Part shown: piece after piece, positions 12,263 through 20,995 of the stretch
Layout: each line of letters begins with the position of its first letter
How positions within the stretch are numbered: the first letter of the stretch is position 1
Assembly: GCA_030844895.1 (NCBI GenBank)
Contig: JAUTDX010000155.1
Span: 62,001-126,000, forward strand
DNA from: Ambrosia x helenae
Taxonomy: Eukaryota > Streptophyta > Magnoliopsida > Asterales > Asteraceae
Direction of reading: 5' to 3'
Length of the DNA stretch: 64,000 nt
Program-made: the position numbers and the translations under genes
Notes under the pieces: generated by a model
What the model was told of the DNA's origin: nothing
Database searches by the model: none
Seen by the model: the letters and a program-made list of their open reading frames with translations, nothing else

Positions 12263-12402
12263 ATGTAACTTGTTTTTGAATTTAAATGTGAGGAGGATAT
12301 AATAAAAAAAAATATATTGTAATGAGTTTTTTTCTTTTATCATTTTTTATTAAGTCATATTAAATTTTTTAACCCCGGGACCTTCTCAGGGTAATCAGCT
12401 AG

Positions 12403-13127
12403 TACTAAATAAATAAAAACATGACAAGTGGTCAAAACTTTTTTAATACACATTTGCATGTAGCCTTTTAAATTATCCTATGTCGCCAATGACTAATCAA
12501 AACGAACTAAAATTGAATAGTGTTTTGTGAGGAGACTAAAATTTTGATAGATAATAGATGGAAATGTTGCTGTTATTTTGTCAGTCAAAAAAAAAAAAAA
12601 AACTTTGTAATCATTATCATTATATGTGATATAATGACTTATATTATGTGAATTTTGTGCAATAAATGATTTTGAATTAACAAGACACTATCATGATCGT
12701 TTACAGCAACACAACAAATACAACGATAACACATACATCAAAATGTACTAAAATACAAGATCAAAGGTTTCCATTCGTTTCATGTTATTTCGATGAATTT
12801 TACTCTATGTATGACCTATTTATACTATTGATCCTTTACCTTTTCCACCAATTTGTACATGGGGATCACTCTGTTCCTAAAATTCTTTCTGATTTTTTTT
12901 TTTAACGGCAAACAACATTTTATTCCATACCAATATTTACACATCGTCTAATAGCAATTTCATATTTTCTTATATAGTGTGTTTTTAATTGTGATTAAAA
13001 TATTAAATAAATAAATGATAAGCTTTTTTAAAATTTGAGATACACATTTGTTTCACGGATAACTTGGAGGAACATTAAGACCACATCCAATATCTACTTG
13101 TCAATACCTATTAAGATCACATCCTGA
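12403..13127. other. AT-rich intergenic DNA, nothing identified
   Basis: It has a poly(A) run near 12588 and short AT-rich ORFs without domains. No repeat boundary could be placed. Confidence 0.4.
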
Positions 13128-13485
13128 TCATGTGGCCTAGTGGTAAAAGGGCCGAATCTCTTTTTGGGGAAGCCGGGTTCGATTCCCATGGGAGGCATGT
13201 GATGGATACCCCCACCCTTGTGGTGGGGTAGGTGGTTGGGAAGTGATGGAGAGGCCCTTGACCCTTGTGGTCATGGGTTCGACTCCTGATCCCTCTAGGT
13301 TTTATCGGTTCACTACCGTCGTGCCTTCGGGCGGGTTTGTAGGCCGGGTTTTCCCTGGAACAGGAGACGGGTGGGCCGAAGGGCTCTGTCCGTACAGACT
13401 AGAGGCCGTCTGGGGCCCCTTTCGGCCATTAGGGGCCACGTACAGAGTACCCGGCAATACTTTAGTTGATCGTTAAAAAAAAATA
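13128..13485 (+). mobile_element. tRNA-derived SINE with two B-box motifs
   Basis: A pol III A box (TGGCCTAGTGG, 13133-13143) is followed 33 nt later by a B box (GGTTCGATTCC, 13176-13186). A second B-box-like GGTTCGACTCC lies at 13276-13286, at the start of a body also found in the SINEs at 14318-14595 and 43083-43387 (shared landmarks: CTGATCCC, ACCGTCGTGCCTTCGGGCGG). It ends in a short A run near 13477. Target duplications were not found by eye. The 77-residue ORF over it is chance. Confidence 0.72.
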
Positions 13486-14303
13486 ATGAATTTATTGCTT
13501 TGTCTCTAATGTCTAGTAAGATGTCTTTATCAAAAAAATAAATTTATTGAATTTTATATTTATATCTACTTTATTATTTCTTAAAATCTATTTTCATCTA
13601 TACATATAATTTCGGCCAAAACATCCAACTCTTTATATATGAAATATATAAACTAATAAAGTTACTAAAAAATATTATAAAAACTATAAAAGTAGTATAT
13701 TTTCTATGTGTGACAGAACTAGCTATAAAACATAATTCCATGGAATGATCAAGATTCTACAAACAAAAACCTTAAGCTTTCTTTCCTCACGGGGATGGTT
13801 CATTTTGGAAGTAGTTTTAATACGAGAAGAATATTAATAATTTATTTTTATCACTTTAAAAAAAATAAGAACACAAGAAAATTTGTGAAATTTGTTTATT
13901 CATCTATCTTGAAAATAAAACAAATATATGAAGCAATTTCATTAATTTATATAACCTACACATGTACAAATTTTGTATATTAATATTACCTACGCATAAT
14001 ATAACACATGCATAATTAAACCTTAAAAAACATTTGATTGCATTAGTTTAATGAGTTTTTGTATATATAACATAAACAATGATATAAAAAAAAGTAAAAA
14101 ATCTAAAAATATATGAACTATTACTAATAAAAAGTATGATTTAGGTTTCTTCTTGCATTTCTCGCACTAAAGCACCCTTCTAAAAATAACCTAACACATT
14201 TCCTTATAACCGTAAAGATAACATTTAGAGAATATGCCATGAAAAAAGAAAATTACGTAATTAAGCCCATTAATAGAAGATAGGCCGATGAAGTTAAACA
14301 AGT
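13486..14303. other. AT-rich intergenic DNA, nothing identified
   Basis: Very low GC, short ORFs only, no domain or RNA motif seen. Confidence 0.45.
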
Positions 14304-14317
14304 GATGTTATACAACG

Positions 14318-14595
14318 TTTTTTTTAACGGCCAACGAATCAATTCCGAGCACTCTCGGCATCCTTTTGGCGAATCAGGTACTCGAGAGTATCCGGGTCAC
14401 CAATTGCCATCAATTCCCGGGAAGACCCGACCGCTCACCCGCCCGAAGGCACGACGGTGAAATAATCGGTAAAACCGGTCGGGATCAGGACTCGAACCTA
14501 AGCCAATGGCCGGGTCATCCCTCATTTCCCCTCCACCAATGTCCTCCAAATGTAGCTAGTGGGAATTGAAACCAAGCCTCCCAGGGCTACAATAT
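14318..14595 (-). mobile_element. SINE copy with 14-bp target duplication
   Basis: It is read on the minus strand. A poly(A) appears as a T run starting at 14318. The B-box complement GGACTCGAACC is at 14488-14498, and the head reads TGTAGCCCTGGGAGGC at the right end. It is flanked by GATGTTATACAACG (14304-14317) and GATGTTGTACAACG (14596-14609), a 14-bp duplication with one mismatch. Compared with the 43083 copy, the first tRNA-like segment has an internal deletion. Confidence 0.88.
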
Positions 14596-14697
14596 GATGT
14601 TGTACAACGTAACAATAAATAACTCGAATCATACAAGAGTACACAAAGTTGATAACATATGATAATAATAATAATATGAGGATGCATATATAACTAG

Positions 14698-15282
14698 TAG
14701 GGCTGCAAATGAACTGAACTTTCAGTGAACAGTTCATGAACCGTTTGGCGATAAGTTCGTTTGTGTTCGTTCGTTTAATAATTGAACGGACATGAATAGA
14801 AACGGCGTTCGTTCTTTTATGTTCATAAACGTTCGGTAACGTGTTCGTTTATGTCAGTTTGTGTTCGATAGTTTAATATGGTTTTTAGTTTTTATAATTT
14901 GTTTTGATATTCTTTTATTTTTATTTATTTTACCCAAATAATTAATTATTTATTTGAGATATATATGTATGTAATTCGATTTTATTCTAAAGTTAATATA
15001 TGTTCGTTTGTGTTTGTTTCCGTTCATGAACAATTCTTTGGGTTCATTTGTGTTCGTGAACACTTTTTTATGTTCACGAATGTCCGTTTGTGTTCATGAG
15101 CATACATGAACAAAATTAACAAACGAACACAAACGAACAAGAGCGCTTTGTTAACAAACGAACACGAACAGAAAATCCCGTTCGGTAAGTGTTCATGAAC
15201 TGTTCGTGAACACATATATTTTCTTAACAAACGAACACAAACAAGGCCATATTCGTGTTCGTTCGGTTCGTTTGCAGCCCTA
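14698..15282. mobile_element. Non-autonomous hAT element (MITE) with perfect 8-bp TSD
   Basis: The ends are the perfect 12-bp inverted repeats TAGGGCTGCAAA (14698-14709) and TTTGCAGCCCTA (15271-15282), with the exact duplication ATAACTAG at 14690-14697 and 15283-15290. Subterminal halves are full of GTTCGTTTGTGTTCG and its complement, giving a foldback-like body. No transposase ORF is present. Confidence 0.93.
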
Positions 15283-15643
15283 ATAACTAGTCTATGCACA
15301 AGTTGTGCGATAGGTGTGGACATTCACACTAATCAACCTAGTTTTTAATACTAACATTTTAGGACCAGTCCATATGCTTTCTTTAACCTATTATGACAAT
15401 ATCCACTATCAAGTACATTTTGAGACGTCGTGATCTAAGCTCGGTTATTTAAACATTATGTCACATTTGGGTCAAACGTTGTGAACTTCATACTTCATAG
15501 TGAACATTATAATTGTGGGACACATTTATTGAGGAATATTGTTAAATACTTCTGAATTAACAATGCATGCTTCATGTGTTCATCAACACATCTTAAATTG
15601 TAATGGGGTTAATGAAATATGATTATATGAACCGTGGAGATGG

Positions 15644-15705
<62 letters not shown>

Positions 15706-15708
<3 letters not shown>

Positions 15709-16145
15709 GGTGGATATTTTGAAAACCCACTCGAGTTAAGAAAACTCCGAAAACCCGTTAAAAAACCATCTAAAAAAGTTTTTTTTTTTTTTTTTTTTTT
15801 TTTTGAAAAAAATACACAAGGTAAAAAAAAAATAAACAACGCAAACTTTGTAACAGCGCTGTTAACATATGTTTTCTGCTTTTTAACATATGTTACAGCG
15901 CTGTTAACATATGTTTTCTGCCTTTTAACATATGTTAACATCGCTGTTACAAAGTTTGCGTTGCTTTTTTTTTTTTTTTTAAATATTCGTTCGGCGCTTT
16001 TTTTTATTTTTTTGGCCCAAAACGCTTAAAAACATGTATGTTACCTTGTGTATTTTTTTCAAAAAAAAAAAAAAAAACTTTTTAGATGGTTTTTTGACGG
16101 GTTTTCAGAGTTTTCTTAACTCGAGTGGGTTTTCAATTTATACTT

Positions 16146-16163
<18 letters not shown>
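15706..16163. mobile_element. TA-tract element A (foldback MITE)
   Basis: Left arm 15722 onward (GAAAACCCACTCGAGTTAAG, then AAAACCCGTTAAAAAACC) is mirrored at 16081-16135. The centre (15838-15958) holds tandem AACATATGTT palindromes alternating with ACAGCGCTGTT, a second palindrome. The right end passes through a short (CT)n before the next TA tract. Non-coding; ORFs reading poly-Tyr-Ile come from the TA tract. Confidence 0.72.
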
Positions 16164-16205
<42 letters not shown>

Positions 16206-16209
<4 letters not shown>

Positions 16210-16618
16210 CGAGATCGTGTACAAAGTGATTTTTTTGTGAGAAGTGTGAGAAGGATTAAAAATTGATACTTAGGCATCATTTTTTGAACTTAGTCGTGAT
16301 GTTTTGGATTGTTTTGCCTATAAAAACACCAAACATAACAATTAAAACCCGAAAACAATGTATTTTAGGCTTAAAACTTAAAACACAATGCTAAGAACAT
16401 TAGCAGTGTGTTTTAAGCGTTAAGTAGTGTGTTTTAGCTGTTTTTTAAATTAAATGACTATAATACATTGTATTGTGTTTTAGATTGCTGTGTTTGGTGT
16501 TTTTCAAGTTAAAACAACCTAAAAAATCATTCCTAAATCCAAAACATGATGTCTACATGTCAATTCTTAGTCCTTCTCACACTTCTCATGAAAAATGTAC
16601 TTTGTACAGGATCCTAGA

Positions 16619-16620
<2 letters not shown>
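16206..16620. mobile_element. TA-tract element B
   Basis: The left arm GGGTCGAGATCGTGTACAAAG ... GAGAAGTGTGAGAAGGA is mirrored on the right by TCCTTCTCACACTTCTCATG ... CTTTGTACAGGATCCTAGACC, giving about 60 bp of imperfect inverted terminal repeat. The middle contains the repeated phrase GTGTTTTAG. Non-coding. Confidence 0.72.
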
Positions 16621-16658
<38 letters not shown>

Positions 16659-16661
<3 letters not shown>

Positions 16662-17065
16662 GAGAGTTATCTTGAGAACGCTAAATATTGTGAGAACCGT
16701 GAGAACAAGTAAAAAAATCTATCAAAATCAATTTTTTTTAATACAAACCTCTTTATAATCAAAATACAACATTAATAAATGAATTTTCTTTCCAAATAAT
16801 TCATCTTTTCTTGCAAAAACACTTTCAAATTAACCTTTTACACATGTGTAAATGAAACAGTTTACACATGTATAAACAGTAAATTTACACATGTGTAAAA
16901 ACAATTTATTTTCGTATACCTTTGAATTTTTACGCGTAAATTGTATTTTTGGGATTGTATTTTAGTAATAAAGATAAGTGTAAAAAGAAAATTTTAATTT
17001 GAATGGTTTTAGATGCCGTTCTCGCGGTTTGCACGAAATATAGGTGTTCTCAAATTAACTTTCCC
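16659..17065. mobile_element. TA-tract element C
   Basis: Left end GGGGAGAGTTATCTTGAGAAC and right end GTTCTCAAATTAACTTTCCC are inverted counterparts, as are the neighbouring GTGAGAACCGTGAGAAC and GTTCTCGCGG. The centre holds three TTACACATGTGTAAA-type palindromes (about 16835-16900). Non-coding. Confidence 0.72.
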
Positions 17066-17082
17066 ATATATATATATATATA

Positions 17083-17985
17083 GGATTTGGATCATTTGAG
17101 AACCACTATTTAGGGAGAGAACCAAAGAACCAAGTGTGAACACAAAAACCCCTCCACCAAAAATAAAAAAAAATAATAAAAAAATTATATAACCTAAAAA
17201 AATAAAAAAATAAAAAAAGTAAAAACACCAAAATGTTTTTTTAGTGTTAATCTTTCTGAAAAAAAATAAAAAAAATACAAAAAAAATAAAAAAAAAAACA
17301 AAAAAATAGCCCTTTTTACTTCATAATTACGTCATATACCGTATGCACATGTGCATTTCACTATTAGAGCACGCTTTTGAATAAATTATCAATTGCCATA
17401 ATGAAATGATCATTTAAATGGACGTGATATGATATATAAGGTGGAAAAAAAATTATTCAATGATCTTTAAATAAACGCGAAGTGCATTTCACTATTATAG
17501 TTAGGTTTTTTTTTCATGGGTTTAGCTTTAGGGTTTAGTTTTTAGGTATGATGGGAATGGGGTTAGGTTTTTTAGGGTTGTTGGTGAATAAACTTAAAAA
17601 AACCCCTATATAAAACTATAAAATAAGATAATTGTACTACATGCACATGTGCATTTCACTATTATAGTTAAGTTTTTTAATGGGTTTAGCTTTAGGGTTT
17701 AGTTTTTTGGTATGGTGGAAGAGGGGGTATCTTTTTGGGGGGGGATGGGATGGAGCGTTTTGGTTTTTGGGGGGTGTGGGGTTAGTTGCACATGTGCATT
17801 TCACAATGGGGGGGGGGGGGGGTTGGGGCGGTGTGGGGGATGGGGGGTTTAGGTTTTTAGGGAGTGAGGTGGGTGGGTTTAGGTTTTTAGGCGGTGAAGA
17901 TGGGGGTTTTTTGGTTTTTTTTGTTTTTGTTGACAATGGTTCTCTGGTTCTCTCCCTAAAGTTGGTTCTCGTATGATCCCTACCC
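17083..17985. mobile_element. TA-tract element D with G-rich core
   Basis: Left arm GATCATTTGAGAACCAC ... TAGGGAGAGAACCAAAGAACC is mirrored by GGTTCTCTGGTTCTCTCCCTA ... GTTGGTTCTCGTATGATCCC on the right. The motif TGCACATGTGCATTTCAC appears three times (about 17343, 17641 and 17787). A strongly G-rich stretch fills 17720-17910. The Gly-rich and Pro-rich ORFs here are composition artefacts. Confidence 0.72.
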
Positions 17986-17999
17986 TATATATATATATA

Positions 18000-18382
18000 G
18001 GGGGTGGTTAAAATAAAAACCCACTTAAAACGAGAAAACTCGGGAAACTCTGACTTCCCGAACTTTTTATCATCTAAAAAAAATAGGGTATGTAATATAC
18101 ATGTTTTTAAGAGTTTTGAGCCAAAAAAAAAAAAAACAAAAAATAAATAAGTTTGTTGTGTTACATATGTAACATGTCTGTTTTTGTGTAACATACGTAA
18201 CACAAAAAAAACTTATTTATTTTTTTTTTAAAATATCCACTCGGCACTTTTTTTGATTTTTTTGGCTCAAAACTCTTAAAATCATGTATATTACATATCC
18301 TAATTTTTTCAGATGATAAAAAGCTTGGGAAGTTAGAGTTTACCGGGTTTTCTCGTTTTAGAGGGTTTCCGGTATCCCTTTC

Positions 18383-18385
<3 letters not shown>
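18000..18385. mobile_element. TA-tract element E (foldback MITE)
   Basis: Related to element A. Left AAAACCCACTTAAAACGAGAAAACTCG is matched inversely by the right CGGGTTTTCTCGTTTTAGAGGG. The inner arms with TCATCTAAAAAAAAT and TTTCAGATGATAAAAAG also pair, as do the two flanks of GTTACATATGTAAC and GTAACATACGTAAC at its centre. The whole element is close to one large hairpin. Non-coding. Confidence 0.72.
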
Positions 18386-18425
<40 letters not shown>

Positions 18426-18428
<3 letters not shown>

Positions 18429-20297
18429 GGTTGGGTTAAAATAAAAACCCTCTTGAGTTGTGAAAACTCTAGAAACCCATTTATAACCATTGATCTACAC
18501 TCATCAATGGCTAAGATTCATCCAAGCATTTTTTATTCCAAAAAAAAGGTGACTTTGAAATTAAAAGGTACAGAAGGGCATATTTGGTATTTTGCTTTTC
18601 CTAGTCCTCTTTTTTCATTCACTTCTCTCTCCTCTTTTTATCTCCTGCATCTCTCTCATCTCTCTTCCCTCTTTTACATTTATTCAAATTTATTACCTTT
18701 TAATGGATAACCGATCAGTCAGATTTGTCTGTAACACTTATGTGTTACGTTTTAACATGTCATAGGTATCATCAGTTAGTTTTGTCTGTAACACTTATGT
18801 GTTACGTTGTAACATGTTATAGGTATCATTGATATTTGTTTGCATTTTATTATATTTTACACTGTAAAAGAGCAATTTTAACAATTTTCACATTGTAACA
18901 AAGACAAAACATGTTACAAAAATGCCAACTTATAATAAAAACATGTATATACATGAAACAACTTTTTGTTACGTGTTACATCTTTTACTTATAGTATATT
19001 ATGATTTTTGTTACCATGTTACAACTTATAATCCCCATGTTAGATTTATGTAACATCTACAGTAGAAATAAACAAAATGCATTTGATTATATTTAAAGAA
19101 ATAAAAAGAACATAATAATCTATTAATTATTAAATGTACACTTGTAATAAAAAATGATAACATGTCTCAAATAAAAAAATGTTCATTATAACAACCCATC
19201 TCATGTTCTTTCACACCCTTCATCAAAAAATCCACCTGCACAAAAGAAAAATGGTAGAATGTTAAAAAAAAAAAAAACTGAACATTTTAAAAATATATTT
19301 ATGTAACATGATCTTTTTTCTATTAAAAAAAATGTTTGCTTTTTCTATTAAAAAACTGCTTGCTATAAACAAAACATAGTATCAATAAAACAATTTAATA
19401 AGTAAAAAAACGTAGTATCAATAAAACAATTCCGTTAACAATTGCCTCGGATGGCTGAGAGAGTGAGAATACATCAACATTTAATAAGTAAACAAAAAAA
19501 CCACCGCCCCAATGTAAATCCCAGACCACCCCCAAACGATTATTATTTACATCATCAAACATTACCTGGCCGACGAGCATCATCAACATCACCTGGCCGA
19601 CGAGCATCATCAACATCCTTATGATTTAGATTTGTCAAACCAGATTTAAAATAAAACTCATAATATCCATAAATAAGCAAAAATAACTAAAAAACTTACC
19701 CTTGAAAACTCCGATGGGGATCACGATCGGATCTTGTTACCCCGTCCAGATCTTCTTACCACGACCAGATATTCTTCAGCTTCTGCTTCGATTGATATTC
19801 TTCAGCTTCAGCTACTGATTCAAATCTGGAACCGTCCAGATCTTGTTACCCGGATCCACAAAGCTTTTGGTGTTGGATTTGATTCAGATCTGGACAACAG
19901 AACCGAAGCTTTTGGTGTTGGATCTAAGAGAAATTGGATTTGTGAAGAGTGTTGCACAACGTAACAGAAAAGCTTTGTTCCATGCACGATTTTCGAAGCA
20001 GAAAATGAAGAATATCAATCGCTGCCTTCAGTTGTGGAATGAGAGTTGGATCTGAACACAAATGTGTTGTATGATTGAGAGAAAATAATAGGAGATTAGA
20101 GATAAAGGTTAGATGAGAGAGGTTGAGTATCTTGATGAATGTGTCAAAAGATAAAGGTGGAGGAGATATAAACAAATTGATGTACCGAAAATAACCTTGG
20201 AGCCATAAAAATTAGAAATGACGTGGCTGATTATAGTCCATTAAATGGGTTTCTAGAGTTTTTCCAACTCACATGGGTTTTCACTAGATACTTACCC
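18426..20297. mobile_element. TA-tract element F (longest, 1.9 kb)
   Basis: Left TTAAAATAAAAACCCTCTTG ... AAAACTCTAGAAACCCATTTA is mirrored at the right by TAAATGGGTTTCTAGAGTTTTTCC ... CATGGGTTTTCACTAG. Two direct copies of TGTAACACTTATGTGTTACG occur near 18730 and 18788. Unlike the other five it holds about 1.4 kb of unique sequence, including a segment (19730-20170) that on the minus strand resembles a pyrimidine-rich plant leader and short coding frame. A captured gene piece is possible, but no family is recognisable. Confidence 0.65.
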
Positions 20298-20309
20298 TAT
20301 ATATATATT

Positions 20310-20922
20310 GATGACGTGGGTAGTTTAAGGTTAAACTAACCAATTGCACTTCACAAGTTTACTTGAAAGGTTGAAGGCTAAAAGGAATCAGAAAGTGACA
20401 ACCATCACCAACAAAAAGAACAAAGCCAATGACATATCTTGTCATTGCTTTTCCTCGGTTGACTCCCCCAGCTGGCCACACTCTTCACATGGACAAGTCG
20501 CACCTCTTTAACCGCAGGTCCAAAGCCTTTATCGGCTTAAATGGAAAGTCCCTAAGTTGTTACTTGGATCAAGAGTTTATTAAATCCTCATATAGAAGAT
20601 TCCTCTTCTATAAATCAAACACTCCATTAGTTGATCTGATCGTCACTGACACTCACACACACTTCTATTCTCTTCTACTATCACACTTCACGTGTGATAT
20701 TCTTCTTCACTTCACTCAACTCACAACTAAAGTACTAAACAATATTCTGACTTTGGGTCGATCCCAAATCAGAATCATAACAACTAAAATATCAAAACTC
20801 TTGAACCTCCCATCTACGTTTACAACGTAGAGGGACACCACGACATACGTTTGGTGAATCTAAACCATTTTATCCCCGTGGGACTTTACACTAATGTCGG
20901 TTCAATATTTGTTGTAGCAACA
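20310..20922 (+). repeat. LTR (5' LTR, left edge uncertain) of a Ty3/gypsy element
   Basis: A TATA box CTATAAATC lies near 20608, and the stretch ends in GTTGTAGCAACA directly before a primer-binding-site-like sequence. The left edge is obscured by the TA-tract element that ends at 20297, so the true LTR start may be lost. The 133-residue frame inside is not a gene. Confidence 0.6.
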
Positions 20923-20950
20923 AGTTGTCGCCCACCGTGGGGCTGCGCCG
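20923..20950 (+). other. Primer-binding site of the gypsy element
   Basis: TTGTCGCCCACCGTGGGGC follows the LTR end directly. This resembles the TTGGCGCCCACCGTGGGGC-type primer-binding region common in plant gypsy elements, with one change. The tRNA species was not determined. Confidence 0.5.
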
Positions 20951-20995
20951 TTGAATTATTTTCATAGATCAGTTGTGTAGCACCAACTTCTCAAG

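Larger units (their letters stand above)
9716..12402 (+). mobile_element. Second Helitron-like element
   Basis: The left end TCTATATATATATATAAAAG follows an A. The right end has a GC-rich hairpin-like CCCGGGACCTTCTCAGGG at 12374-12391, then TAATCAGCTAG ending in CTAG at 12399-12402, followed by T. These fit Helitron termini and A|T insertion, although the 3' stem is imperfect. Inside are a leader-like segment (9840-10240), a hAT MITE (10380-11010), a TTA microsatellite and an apparent last-exon fragment (12143-12262). No Rep/helicase is present. Confidence 0.62.
15646..20309. repeat. Array of six MITE-like elements separated by (TA)n tracts
   Basis: Seven TA tracts lie at about 15646-15705, 16164-16205, 16621-16658, 17066-17082, 17986-17999, 18386-18425 and 20298-20309. 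Every interval between them has long imperfect terminal inverted repeats reaching the TA boundary (listed one by one). Insertion into TA microsatellites is known for the rice Micron elements; assignment to a Micron-like class is inference. Chained 'element, TA, element' order suggests each new copy landed in the TA tract bordering an older one. Confidence 0.7.

Noticed and set aside
13131..13190. Possible tRNA gene (A and B boxes)
   Set aside because: No cloverleaf can be drawn, and the sequence belongs to a SINE with an A tail.
15634..16240. Frames of up to 131 codons reading long Tyr-Ile repeats
   Set aside because: They are translations of the (TA)n tracts and foldback arms; no start context or domain.
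17637..17976. Pro-rich and Gly-rich 98-99-codon frames on opposite strands
   Set aside because: Composition artefact of the G-rich core of a MITE.
20429..20830. 133-codon plus-strand frame
   Set aside because: Lies within an LTR over its TATA box and promoter; no domain.
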